A stretch of DNA of 59,904 nt from JAHBNG01 sp039028975. GTDB lineage: Bacteria; Chloroflexota; Anaerolineae; Caldilineales; Caldilineaceae. Below the pieces are notes generated by a model. The model saw only the letters and a list, made by a program, of their open reading frames with translations. It made no database searches and had not been told where the DNA came from. Shown here one piece after another: positions 1 to 8,790 of this stretch. A program made the translations under genes and the position numbers. Position 1 is the first letter of the stretch; the number at the start of each line of letters is the position of its first letter. The stretch is taken from positions 1-59,904 of the forward strand of contig JBCCHB010000106.1 of the NCBI GenBank assembly GCA_039028975.1. The letters are read 5' to 3'.

Positions 1-1371
1 ACCTTCCGCTACACGCCCGATACCAACTTTGTAGGCGACGACAGCTTCACCTACCAGATATCTGATGGTCGTGGAGGGAGTGACACGGCTGAGGTAATCA
101 TCACCGTAACCCAAGGAAACAGGTTACCTGTTGCCAATGATGATTCAGCCAGTACAGCCAACACGCAAGTGCTCCAGGGCAGCAGCGTACTAGCCAATGA
201 CAGTGACCCCGACGGGGACGAGCTGACTATCGATACTGTACCCGTCTCCGCACCTAGCCACGGCACCTTGGTGATCAATCCCGATGGCACCTTCCGCTAC
301 ACGCCCAATGCCAGTTTTATCGGCGATGATAGCTTCACCTACCAGATATCCGATGGCCGAGGGGGAAGTGCGACTGCTGAAGTGACCATCACCGTAACTC
401 AGGGAAATAGAGCGCCTGTAGCCAGGGATGATAGGGCAATCCTAGTACAAGATCAGGTGCTTAATGGCGAAAACTTACTGGCTAACGATAGCGATCCAGA
501 AGGCGACGCCCTATCGATCAACACCGTTCCCATTGTCAACACCAAGCACGGAACCTTGGTGATCAATGCCGACGGGTCCTTCATTTACACGCCTAATGGC
601 GGCTATTTGGGAACCGATACCTTCACCTACCAGCTAATGGACAGCAACGGCAGTCGTGACACCGCCAACGTGATAATTGTGATCGACGTCAACAGGCAAC
701 CTGTTGCCAGTGATTATAGTGTAATTGTGGCAAGAGATCAGGTCTACCAAGGGGCAAGTCTCCTCAGTAATGCAAGCGATCCAAATGGCGACCGATTGGT
801 TGTGAGCACTACACCAGCCGCCGAACCAAGCCAGGGAACGCTTGTACTCCGCGAAGACGGGACATTCCGTTATATGCCCAATTCTGGCTTTGAGGGGTTT
901 GATAGCTTCACTTACCAAGTCATAGATAGTCATGGTAGCAGCAGCACTGGCACCGTTATCATTGTTGTCACGGCCAGTTCTATTGCTGTGACGCCAGAGA
1001 CACCCGAAACACCTGTCTCAGTAAGTCCAACGCCCGTACCCGAAACGCCCACACCGGAACCCTCAACGCTTGAAACGCCCACACCGGTAGGACCAACACC
1101 AGAAATACCTGTTCCGGAGACACCCATGCCAAACGATGGCAACCATGACAAAGATAATGATGGAATTCCCGATGATGTAGAAGGGCAGGGTGATATGGAT
1201 GGAGATATGATTCCCAACAGCGAAGATGAGGATTCCGACGGGGATGGCACCCCGGATCGGATCGAAGGAATCGTCGATGCAAACCAAAATGGTCTCCGTG
1301 ATTTCTTGGATCCGTCAATTAATACCGTTGCCTACCTACCCATATCGGGCGTTCAGACTAGAGATGAATGA
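1..1371 (+). CDS. Cadherin-like tandem repeat surface protein, 3' part (5' end outside window)
   Basis: The reading frame is open from base 1 to the stop at 1369-1371, so only the C-terminal 456 residues are visible. It carries about four repeats of roughly 90 residues containing the motif NDSDPDGD followed by HGTLVINPDGTFRYTPN and DSFTYQ, the pattern of cadherin-like or Ig-like domains found in bacterial adhesins. The Asp-rich loops should bind calcium. A Pro/Thr-rich spacer of ETPTP type follows, then a short thrombospondin type 3-like stretch (DKDNDGIPDD, DSDGDGTPD) that would also bind calcium. The extreme C-terminus reads VAYLPISGVQTRDE, resembling the tails of other secreted proteins here. 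Role: probably a secreted or surface adhesin or structural protein. The neighbouring kinase gene starts 368 bp downstream and is not obviously co-transcribed. Confidence 0.85.
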   Translation, partial: TFRYTPDTNFVGDDSFTYQISDGRGGSDTAEVIITVTQGNRLPVANDDSASTANTQVLQGSSVLANDSDPDGDELTIDTVPVSAPSHGTLVINPDGTFRYTPNASFIGDDSFTYQISDGRGGSATAEVTITVTQGNRAPVARDDRAILVQDQVLNGENLLANDSDPEGDALSINTVPIVNTKHGTLVINADGSFIYTPNGGYLGTDTFTYQLMDSNGSRDTANVIIVIDVNRQPVASDYSVIVARDQVYQGASLLSNASDPNGDRLVVSTTPAAEPSQGTLVLREDGTFRYMPNSGFEGFDSFTYQVIDSHGSSSTGTVIIVVTASSIAVTPETPETPVSVSPTPVPETPTPEPSTLETPTPVGPTPEIPVPETPMPNDGNHDKDNDGIPDDVEGQGDMDGDMIPNSEDEDSDGDGTPDRIEGIVDANQNGLRDFLDPSINTVAYLPISGVQTRDE

Positions 1372-1559
1372 CAACCAGCTACTGGCTATTGACGAAGACC
1401 GTTGTGAGCTATATTCCTTAAAATTAAGTACTTTTTGAGTATTATTGAAAGGTTGTAGATCACATAAGCGTCTTCTTAATGGACTATCAGTAGAGGGGAA
1501 TGTCATTTTGTTTGGCTACAGCGCCGTTTGGTAGCTGTGGTTGGGCTGAAAAGCGACAA

Positions 1560-1653
1560 TATACTTTGCCAGAAAAGCATTGTCCCGACTCTTGACCCAT
1601 CCGCTCTGGAAATTTCTGAGATGGAAGGACAGAGATTTTCTGGCCATCTATAG
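1560..1653 (-). repeat. Hairpin repeat family R3, copy 1
   Basis: Read on the minus strand this matches the copies at 42358-42474 and 59432-59549. It has TATAGATGGCCAGAAAA at one end, TCGGGACAATGC towards the other, then TTTTCTGGCAAAGTATA. The ends are imperfect inverted repeats (GGCCAGAAAA against TTTTCTGGC). It lies in the 368-bp gap before the kinase gene. The rest of that gap shows no gene. Confidence 0.65.
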
Positions 1654-1739
1654 CAAAAAGAAACGATGTCGCAAAGAATCTCTCATTGACATTTTGATCT
1701 ATTGACTATGCTATCAAACGACTTCTGTGGTACTTTCAG

Positions 1740-3830
1740 ATGACATTATATATCGATCAAACGCTGGATCATGGTCGTTACCTAATCCAGAAGCGGTTAG
1801 GCCAAGGTGGAATGGGAACCGTCTACCTTGCCCTCGATCAGCAAAACTCTGCTCGTCAGGTCGCAATCAAGGAAAACCAAGAAAGCGCCCTAGAGTTTCA
1901 GATACAGTTTCGCAATGAGGCCCAAACGCTAGCGCGCCTGGATCACCCCAATTTGCCTCGTATTGATCGCTACTTCATGGGTACCAACAACTGTCAATAC
2001 CTGGTCATGGATTATATTGACGGTGAAACCCTGAAGGATATTCAAACGAACCGAACCGAACCGCTTTCAGAAGATGAAATTCGGCCCTGGCTCTCCCAGA
2101 TCATGGATGCGTTAGAGTACATGCATACATGGATTGAACCAAAAACGAGACGACTTAGCCCGATTATCCACCGAGACATCAAACCAGAGAACATCAAGCG
2201 CTCCTCTGGTGGACAGATCTTCTTAGTTGATTTTGGCATCTCAAAGCTCGAAAGCAGCGGTAGAACCCACACTGCCGCACGTGCCTATTCCATTGGCTTT
2301 TCCCCAATTGAGCAGTACACAGGTGGTACAGACGCTCGGTCTGACATTTATGCATTGGGCGCAACGCTATACAGCCTGGTTACCCGTTCTGTTCCAGCGA
2401 ATGCGACTGAGATTGCATCTGGCAAGGCTTTGGTTTCACCCCGAGAAGTGAATCCAGATATTAGTCGCCAGCTTGAACGCGTGATTCTGAAGTCCATGAG
2501 CTTGAAGCCCAGCGAACGCTATAACTCGGTAGCAGAGATGCGCGCTGCGCTTGGTACCCGTGGAGCCATCCCATTTTCAAAAAGCCGAACAAAAACACTC
2601 GATGAACCGCTAGAGATAGAGCGAAAAACCACAACAAGCCAACCCATACTCCCCAGGGTACCCACTGAACCTAGGGGGTCGTGGTGGCCCACGGTCCTAA
2701 TCATCTTGTTACTGCTAATTATTGGTGCAAGCCTTTACTTGGCACTGGCTCCAAATAGGACTAGTGAAGAAGGTAGTCGGCTAGAGGTGACACCTATCAC
2801 CCAAGCTACGGCTACTTCACCTCCGGAGACACCTGCCGGAAGGGATGGGAGTTTGGCCTTAATAGAAACATCACCAACCTCAACGTCCACGCGGAAGCCT
2901 ACCGTTACGCCTATCACGATGATGTCTACCCCAAACGAAAATGCACCGTCAGTAGCTGAGGAGGATCGAGGTGAGGAAAGTGCCGAAGGGATATTTGACG
3001 CATCCCCCCAAACTATAGCAAATGAGTTAGTCGATATACCCACAGATACACCAACGGGTACACCTGAGCCGACTCAACTTCCAACCGACACACTTGCACC
3101 AACTGAAGAACCGACCAATACACCAACGGATACACCCGAGCCGACTCAACTTCCAACGGATACACTTATACCAACTGACACCCCCGAACCAACTGAAGAA
3201 CCGACCAATACACCAACGGATACACCTATACCAACCGACACACTTGCACCAACTGAAGAACCGACCAATACACCAACGGATACACCCGAGCCGACTCAAC
3301 TTCCAACCGACACCCCCAACCCAACACCGACGAAGTTGGTTCTTACGCCAACACAGACGCCCATAAGCGAGCCTGAGACAGCGCCCACAGTCGTTAGTGG
3401 TTCTGGGCAACTTGCAACACCGACGCCTTCTCCTGTAATCATCTCCGGAAGGCTCACGACCCGACTTGTCGCGCCTTTGGAGACAACGCTGCGGGGTGAA
3501 TATACGTTTATTTGGCAGACAGACTATGTGTTAACCGAAAACCAGTTTTTTGAAGTTGTTGTCTGGGAAGAAGGGCTAACTGCCATGGGAAATGGATTGG
3601 GTCTGGTAAGCCCTACAAAAGACAACGAGGTACGTGTAAATCTGAATAAGGCGATTCAAGGAATTCCACAGTTGAACGCAGGGAAACGGTACTATTGGGG
3701 GATCTTGATAGTCGAAATAGAACCAGACTATACTCGTATACTGCATTTAGAGGCTAGCCATCCCTTCCAACTAGAATGGAGTGGTGGCGGTGGTTCTGCT
3801 CCTACACCCACGCCAACGCCCAGAGGATAA
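1740..3830 (+). CDS. Transmembrane Ser/Thr protein kinase with Thr/Pro-rich extracytoplasmic stalk
   Basis: A eukaryotic-type protein kinase that phosphorylates Ser/Thr on partner proteins. The kinase domain spans about residues 14-270: glycine loop LGQGGMGTVYLA near residue 20, catalytic Lys in VAIKE (K44), catalytic loop HRDIKPEN near 142, DFG near 164, and SPIEQY in the activation segment. A membrane helix follows at about 318-340 (VLIILLLLIIGASLYLAL). Outside there is a long low-complexity stalk of repeated TDTPEPTQLPTDT and APTEEPTNT units, then a compact C-terminal domain of about 110 residues (from TTRLVAPLE) that is not recognised and may be a ligand-sensing domain. The start is the first ATG giving a full kinase N-terminus, and no clear Shine-Dalgarno precedes it. 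The vWA-FHA gene begins 9 bp after the stop, so the two are probably one operon. Confidence 0.9.
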   Translation: MTLYIDQTLDHGRYLIQKRLGQGGMGTVYLALDQQNSARQVAIKENQESALEFQIQFRNEAQTLARLDHPNLPRIDRYFMGTNNCQYLVMDYIDGETLKDIQTNRTEPLSEDEIRPWLSQIMDALEYMHTWIEPKTRRLSPIIHRDIKPENIKRSSGGQIFLVDFGISKLESSGRTHTAARAYSIGFSPIEQYTGGTDARSDIYALGATLYSLVTRSVPANATEIASGKALVSPREVNPDISRQLERVILKSMSLKPSERYNSVAEMRAALGTRGAIPFSKSRTKTLDEPLEIERKTTTSQPILPRVPTEPRGSWWPTVLIILLLLIIGASLYLALAPNRTSEEGSRLEVTPITQATATSPPETPAGRDGSLALIETSPTSTSTRKPTVTPITMMSTPNENAPSVAEEDRGEESAEGIFDASPQTIANELVDIPTDTPTGTPEPTQLPTDTLAPTEEPTNTPTDTPEPTQLPTDTLIPTDTPEPTEEPTNTPTDTPIPTDTLAPTEEPTNTPTDTPEPTQLPTDTPNPTPTKLVLTPTQTPISEPETAPTVVSGSGQLATPTPSPVIISGRLTTRLVAPLETTLRGEYTFIWQTDYVLTENQFFEVVVWEEGLTAMGNGLGLVSPTKDNEVRVNLNKAIQGIPQLNAGKRYYWGILIVEIEPDYTRILHLEASHPFQLEWSGGGGSAPTPTPTPRG

Positions 3831-3839
3831 TAGAGACAT

Positions 3840-6104
3840 ATGTTCGCCTTACATAGTCGTCAAAGAGTCAAAAGAATTTATACGTACATCAATATTTACG
3901 GCAGCCGCTATATCTATCTAGGCTGTCTACTTGTTTGCCTACTATGCATCAAGCCCTTGCAGGCCGTTTCGCTTGAAAGCTCCGATCTGCTTTCTCTATA
4001 TACTGGGCCCTTTCAAGACGACCGCCATATAGCAGAGGCAGCAAAAGACTCCGGTTTTCAAAATAAGCGCAGCATACGCGCCCAAACGCCAGAGAGCCGT
4101 CCCCAGCTTCAGATTACAGAAATTAGCGTAGACCAGTTCCCCCAAATCCATGTCTATCTCTCTGGCAATAACCTGGGAACTGAATTAGACACACTGTCAA
4201 TACAGCTAGAAGAAGACGGGTTGCCTAAAGAGATCGTTGAGACTCAAATTGCGGAGGTAGGCATTCAGTCCGTGATCGTTCTTGATGCATCGCCCACGCT
4301 TCTCGATACTGGAAATACAGGCGAAGCTCGCTTAGTGGAGGTCGCCAATGCTGTTAATAGCTTTGTTGCTATGGGCTTGCTCTCTGCCCAAACAGATTGG
4401 CTGATGGCTGTGACAAATGCTGTAACAGGTTCCGAGTTGGCAGGGAATATCCAAACAGAGAATGAGCAACCTATTCTTTATCAGATGATAGGTGATTGGC
4501 AGCAAGATCATCAAGCCATTGCCAACGCACTAATCCAATTTGAACTGTCAAATCTTCCGTCCACTTCTTCGCCCACCATCTTATCGCTAGAGACAGTCGG
4601 CTTTGCCATTGAGCAGTTTAAGCGCTCACCAGCACTACAGTATGCCAAACGGTCCATTGTTCTCTTTTCCGATGGTATGAACATCGCAAGCGATGTCAAT
4701 ATAGACAATCTGATTGGTCAGGCCCTGAATGCCAATGTACGGGTTCATACCGTGTTGTTGGGCGAAGCTAGCCAGGAAGCCCAACGCAATTTAAGCCGTC
4801 TGGCTGAGGGAACAACAGGTCTCTACATCGAACTCAACAAGAGCACAGATATCGAACCCATCTGGCAGACGATTGCTGCCGAACGATTTCACCAAAGAGC
4901 CACCTATCGACTCAATAAAAAGCAACCGCTTGTATTGAGCGCTCAGGTAATGTTGCCGGATGGCCAGCAGTTGTCTGCGCGCAAAGCATTTCCTCTGGTT
5001 GAGGCCCTCCCCGTGGAAATCGAAATTGTCGCTCCTGCCGCAGATATTGTCTTTACGAGGACCAGCACCTCTTCGGAAATAGTGCTAAAGGAGATGGAGC
5101 CAGTTGTTTTACCCATTCAGGTGGACTTTCAATGGCCCGATGGACACCCGCGCGGCTTCAAACGAGTAGAGTATGCCTTAAATAATACGACCCAAATAGT
5201 CAACCAGGCTCCCTACAATGAGTATGCCTTTTCTGTGGCAGAATTGGGTGCAGGGCCTTATACTCTACGCGTCTCGGTCGTGGATGAGTTGGGAATCAGC
5301 AGCACATCCCCCGCTCGCTCAATTCAGTTGCAAGTCTCACAGCCACAGAACATCAAGTCGACTCTTCAAGATGGATCAGTGGTTGGAGATAGGATCGGAG
5401 ATCAGAACGCCAAAATTCAGGATGATAGTCGGATAGGAGAAGCTCTGGCAAGCCAGGCTGAACTATGGGGTATAAAGCTACCAACCCATATCGACTTAGG
5501 TGGTTACACGTTACAAATAACGCCTACTGCATTGGGCGTCATCGCCATGATGCTCTCAGCAATATTGCTGGTATTGTCACTTTATATTGCCTCCCGAAAA
5601 AGGAACGAGCCGGTATCATCTATTAAACCAGAGGAGCACTTCTACCGAGAGGTTGTCGGCGCAGAGCATGTAGCCGAGACAGAGCCAAGTATGAGCATCT
5701 TTGAGATGGATGAACTCTCCACCGAACCAGTCCGCTTGCCAGACTTTGATGCTGTAGCCTTTCTCAATTTGGAAACCGAGGGAACCCATCTACCACTGCA
5801 ATTTTCCTTGGAAGAAGGGGAGCAGATCCGCATCGGACGACACAGCGGCTACGCGGATCTCATTATTGAAGATACACGAGTCTCCCGTCGCCATTGCATC
5901 ATTGAATGGCGTAACGATTTCTTTTACATTCGGGATGAAGGGAGCGCTGGTGGGACCTACGTAAATCGCCGTCGTCTTGGTGTTGGGGATGAGCGCAAGT
6001 TGCAACATGGCGACGTAATTAACTTAAATGAGATTGCTTATCGCTTTGAGGAAGTGGATGAAGATAGGCATCCTACTGAGACGGTTCCCACTGTGAAGGG
6101 CTGA
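3840..6104 (+). CDS. Membrane vWA-domain protein with cytoplasmic FHA domain
   Basis: 754 residues. An N-terminal hydrophobic segment (YIYLGCLLVCLLCI) acts as signal or anchor. A von Willebrand A domain (about residues 140-330) starts at VIVLDASPT, a MIDAS-like DxSxT, with VLFSDG further on. An Ig-like region follows. A second membrane helix lies near 558-582 (ALGVIAMMLSAILLVLSLYIA). The C-terminal FHA domain (about 655-740) shows GRHSGYADLIIED, SRRHCIIEW and GGTYVN, the residues that contact phosphothreonine. The inferred topology puts vWA outside and FHA in the cytoplasm, so FHA can dock phosphorylated partners of the kinase encoded 9 bp upstream. Pairing of FHA proteins with Hanks-type kinases is well known. 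The target of this pair cannot be seen here. Confidence 0.9.
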   Translation: MFALHSRQRVKRIYTYINIYGSRYIYLGCLLVCLLCIKPLQAVSLESSDLLSLYTGPFQDDRHIAEAAKDSGFQNKRSIRAQTPESRPQLQITEISVDQFPQIHVYLSGNNLGTELDTLSIQLEEDGLPKEIVETQIAEVGIQSVIVLDASPTLLDTGNTGEARLVEVANAVNSFVAMGLLSAQTDWLMAVTNAVTGSELAGNIQTENEQPILYQMIGDWQQDHQAIANALIQFELSNLPSTSSPTILSLETVGFAIEQFKRSPALQYAKRSIVLFSDGMNIASDVNIDNLIGQALNANVRVHTVLLGEASQEAQRNLSRLAEGTTGLYIELNKSTDIEPIWQTIAAERFHQRATYRLNKKQPLVLSAQVMLPDGQQLSARKAFPLVEALPVEIEIVAPAADIVFTRTSTSSEIVLKEMEPVVLPIQVDFQWPDGHPRGFKRVEYALNNTTQIVNQAPYNEYAFSVAELGAGPYTLRVSVVDELGISSTSPARSIQLQVSQPQNIKSTLQDGSVVGDRIGDQNAKIQDDSRIGEALASQAELWGIKLPTHIDLGGYTLQITPTALGVIAMMLSAILLVLSLYIASRKRNEPVSSIKPEEHFYREVVGAEHVAETEPSMSIFEMDELSTEPVRLPDFDAVAFLNLETEGTHLPLQFSLEEGEQIRIGRHSGYADLIIEDTRVSRRHCIIEWRNDFFYIRDEGSAGGTYVNRRRLGVGDERKLQHGDVINLNEIAYRFEEVDEDRHPTETVPTVKG

Positions 6105-6608
6105 TATCGCTGTATGGTAAATTCTGGTATCAAAACTTCGAGTACAGTGTAATAGCCTGAGTGAAATGATGGCTCTTTCGTGCAATTGGGAGCCTTGACT
6201 ATGAATCTAAGCGAAATCATTGATCGAGCGTAACTATTTCGTAAGGGAAACGTCATCCAGAGTGAATCGCACGAACTCACAATCACTCGATGATAATACA
6301 ACTGACTGTAGTGCGAGGAGCAGTACTCAACATATAAACAAGGAAAGAATGTTGTAAATAGGCACCTAAAGTATAGCGTAAGTTAACTGTAAGACATGCA
6401 TCTATTTTCTTAAGGTATAATTCAAATCACACGCCAATCGTATACCTAGAGGATGAATGTCATCAATTATACTCTCTCTAAACAGTTCGAGTATAAATAA
6501 GTTTTAACTACCATGCGGATGCTCAATACACTCTTTCATGGACGACACGCTGACGTAAGGCCACCGTAGGGCTTACTAGGCATCCCTAATGGAAATAGAC
6601 GAACGTTC
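6105..6608. other. Intergenic region, no gene seen
   Basis: AT-rich spacer of 504 bp between the vWA-FHA gene and the secreted trypsin gene. No open frame with coding character, no repeat of the families seen elsewhere in the window and no clear terminator was found. Confidence 0.5.
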
Positions 6609-7577
6609 ATGCTTTACAAGTTTTTGCATCTAATTCAAATTATCGTTGTTGGTACCATTCTCTGCACTCCACTGTTCCACTTCTCTACTGCATACGCTGC
6701 CGAATCTGTCGTCTCTCCCGATATTTATGGCGGTGAGACTGTCGATGAACTCTCTGGTAGCGGAACTGTTGCCCTAGTCGATTCAGACATCTCCAGCGCC
6801 TACTATGGTCATTTTTGTGGTGGTACACTTATTGACCCCAATTGGGTCCTCACAGCAGCCCACTGCATGGAACATCAGGTTGGAGAAATAGTTCAACCGA
6901 TGGCACCCAGTGAAGTTGATGTTGTGGCAAGTACCCACAGCTTACGTTCCGACATTCGAGAGCGGATCGGTGTGGCTGAAATTATTCGCCACCCAGACTA
7001 TAACCGTCATACAGGACAAGCCGATGTCGCACTTCTGCGCCTCGCTGCATCTTCATCTCAGCCGATCATCAAACTGATAACTGATGAAGTAGCCGGGCAG
7101 ATGCCGGAATTAGCGGCTCCTGGCGTCGATGCAACCGTATGGGGATGGGGAGCGACCGAAAATACTTATCGCTCTAACAGCCTTCGCTATGTTTCGCTAC
7201 CCATTGTTGAGCAAGCTACATGTCAGCAAGCCTATGATGACGAAGGATATGTTATTTACGATGATATGGTCTGCGCCGGGTACGCAACAGGTGGCCAGGA
7301 TGCCTGCAACGGTGACAGTGGTGGACCACTTGTGGTCCCCAATCCAAATAGCAGCTCCGAGGATGAATACCCTTGGGTCCAGATTGGGATTGTTAGTTGG
7401 GGTGAAGGGTGCGCTGACGTTGAATCCTATGGCGTTTACGCTTCTGTAGCGGTCTATTCAAACTGGATTGAGGAAATCAGTGGGGTTGCTGGTTTTGAGT
7501 TGGATGATTCTAATGTTGGCGGAGTTGGGCCCGTGACAAACATCCTCTATATTCCGCTGTTGCAGCTCAGTCACTAA
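6609..7577 (+). CDS. Secreted trypsin-like serine protease (S1 family)
   Basis: 322 residues, typical for a bacterial S1 protease with a short propeptide. The signal peptide is LIQIIVVGTILCTPLFHF with probable cleavage after AYA. The mature domain opens near IYGGETVDE. Catalytic residues: His in LTAAHC, Asp in ADVALLRL, Ser in GDSGGPL. The Asp six residues before the Ser (DACNGDS) sits at the S1 pocket and predicts cleavage after Arg or Lys. Cys pairs expected for trypsins are present (FCGG with AAHC, DACNGD with EGC). The C-terminus is NILYIPLLQLSH, resembling the tails of other secreted proteins in this window. The ATG start gives the complete signal peptide, though the Shine-Dalgarno is weak. 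Monocistronic by context. Confidence 0.93.
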   Translation: MLYKFLHLIQIIVVGTILCTPLFHFSTAYAAESVVSPDIYGGETVDELSGSGTVALVDSDISSAYYGHFCGGTLIDPNWVLTAAHCMEHQVGEIVQPMAPSEVDVVASTHSLRSDIRERIGVAEIIRHPDYNRHTGQADVALLRLAASSSQPIIKLITDEVAGQMPELAAPGVDATVWGWGATENTYRSNSLRYVSLPIVEQATCQQAYDDEGYVIYDDMVCAGYATGGQDACNGDSGGPLVVPNPNSSSEDEYPWVQIGIVSWGEGCADVESYGVYASVAVYSNWIEEISGVAGFELDDSNVGGVGPVTNILYIPLLQLSH

Positions 7578-7604
7578 CCCATATCATTTTCATAACATTT
7601 GAGC

Positions 7605-7706
7605 TTACTTTCCACTTTCTGGCAGCGATAACCCGACCATGAAGCCACCATCTACCCGCAAGGCGGAACCAGTTACATAGTCGGCATCATCGCTTGCTAG
7701 TACACT
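7605..7706 (-). pseudogene. 3' fragment of a short-chain dehydrogenase/reductase gene
   Basis: On the minus strand the last 33 codons before the stop at 7605-7607 read LASDDADYVTGSALRVDGG and then FMVGLSLPESGK. This is the usual C-terminal end of classical SDR enzymes (LASD...YVTG...VDGG). No SDR sequence continues upstream. The fragment stops where repeat element R1 begins at about 7711, so the gene looks truncated by that element or by recombination through it. No start codon or catalytic part remains. Confidence 0.7.
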
Positions 7707-7710
7707 GTAC

Positions 7711-7807
7711 TATACTGAAGTCAATTTCAAAACCGTAGATTTTCTCAGCCCACTTACAAAGTATTTTCGCATTCAAAAACTACGGTTTTCATTCTGAACG
7801 CAATATA
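7711..7807. repeat. Hairpin repeat family R1, copy 1
   Basis: Begins TATACTGAAG and ends CGCAATATA. Inner arms AAAACCGTAG (7729-7738) and CTACGGTTTT (7780-7789) are perfect inverted repeats. It abuts the dehydrogenase fragment. The bases from 7808 to 7890 show no gene. Confidence 0.6.
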
Positions 7808-7890
7808 GCCACGAGTTGACAAGATCGAAACTCTTCGCTGGGTACACCCCAATTTACTTGGTAATCCAAGTCATCACGACATATGATCAT

Positions 7891-8781
7891 TTATGACCGC
7901 CCCCATCGGTGAACCCGCATACCCTGGCTTTCTGCCAAAGCATCTTTCCATAACCGACACCAGGTGTCATGATCGGTCAATTCTGACTCGGGATTGCTTC
8001 GGCTTCGCGCCACAAATTCAGGATGAAAGGGACGCCCCGTAGCCGTCCCCGTCCTCTGATAGCGCAAATCGGCACTCCAACGTACACTGTCCGTCAAGTT
8101 CTTGGTAGAGCGATGGGGCAGGTGGTTATGCATGAGCAGCAGAGAGCCAGGCGACATGGGCAGCGTGATAGGGTGAATTCGGGGCAGTTCGACACCCCTG
8201 ATCTTGGTACCGGTTCCGCGCTTGGTGTGGTGCTGGAGCAGTCCCTTTTGGTGACCTCTCGGCATGATCTGCAAACAACCATTTTCTGGGGTAACCTCGG
8301 TTAAGGGCAGCCAAACGGTGAGGATGAAGTAGGGATCTGCCTCTTCCCAGGCCACGCCCGCGTCTTGATGCCAAGGCACTACGTGGGGATCGCTTCCGCG
8401 GGGTGCCAATCCATTGGGCAATTTGGGACGAATGTGCTGAATGGGGCTGCACGTAATTTCCGGCCCAACGAGAGACTCAACAACGTCCAGCAAAGCGGGG
8501 TTGCGCAGAAATTCAAACGCGGCTTGACCACGACAATGCATGATATCTAGTTCCCGATAGAGCTCAGCATCCTCCCGACAGATGCAGGCAAGGCGGCGTT
8601 CAAACGGCTCATTTATGTACAGTTGAGAGATGCGTCCCTGAGATAACAGCTCATGAGTGCGGCGGTCAATGTAGGAACTGTATTCTTCGATGAGAGGGGT
8701 AATGTCGCTTGGTTGGAGCGCGTTGTCAAGCTGCAGATAGCCTTCGATTTGGAACTGTTCGATTTGAGTAGATGTAAGCAC
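7891..8781 (-). CDS. Phytanoyl-CoA dioxygenase (PhyH) family protein
   Basis: 296 residues, the normal size for this Fe(II)/2-oxoglutarate-dependent dioxygenase family, which hydroxylates diverse small molecules. The iron ligands are visible: HQD in VPWHQDAGVAW, and the distal His in LLLMHNHLPHRS followed by an Arg-containing segment that would hold 2-oxoglutarate (SVRWSADLRYQ). The N-terminus IEQFQIEGYLQLDNAL is the usual family opening. The start is GTG at 8779-8781, and no ATG lies near the conserved N-terminus. It sits 9 bp after the stop of the upstream AAA/nuclease gene on the same strand, so the two may be co-transcribed. The substrate cannot be told from sequence. Many bacterial PhyH proteins act in secondary metabolism, not in phytanate breakdown. 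Confidence 0.88.
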   Translation of the reverse strand: MLTSTQIEQFQIEGYLQLDNALQPSDITPLIEEYSSYIDRRTHELLSQGRISQLYINEPFERRLACICREDAELYRELDIMHCRGQAAFEFLRNPALLDVVESLVGPEITCSPIQHIRPKLPNGLAPRGSDPHVVPWHQDAGVAWEEADPYFILTVWLPLTEVTPENGCLQIMPRGHQKGLLQHHTKRGTGTKIRGVELPRIHPITLPMSPGSLLLMHNHLPHRSTKNLTDSVRWSADLRYQRTGTATGRPFHPEFVARSRSNPESELTDHDTWCRLWKDALAESQGMRVHRWGRS

Positions 8782-8790
8782 GCTTGCTAC

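Noticed and set aside
3027..3410. Long open frames on both strands across the Thr/Pro stalk of the kinase
   Set aside because: They follow from the repetitive codon pattern of the stalk and have no protein-like composition or ribosome site; the kinase frame explains the stretch.
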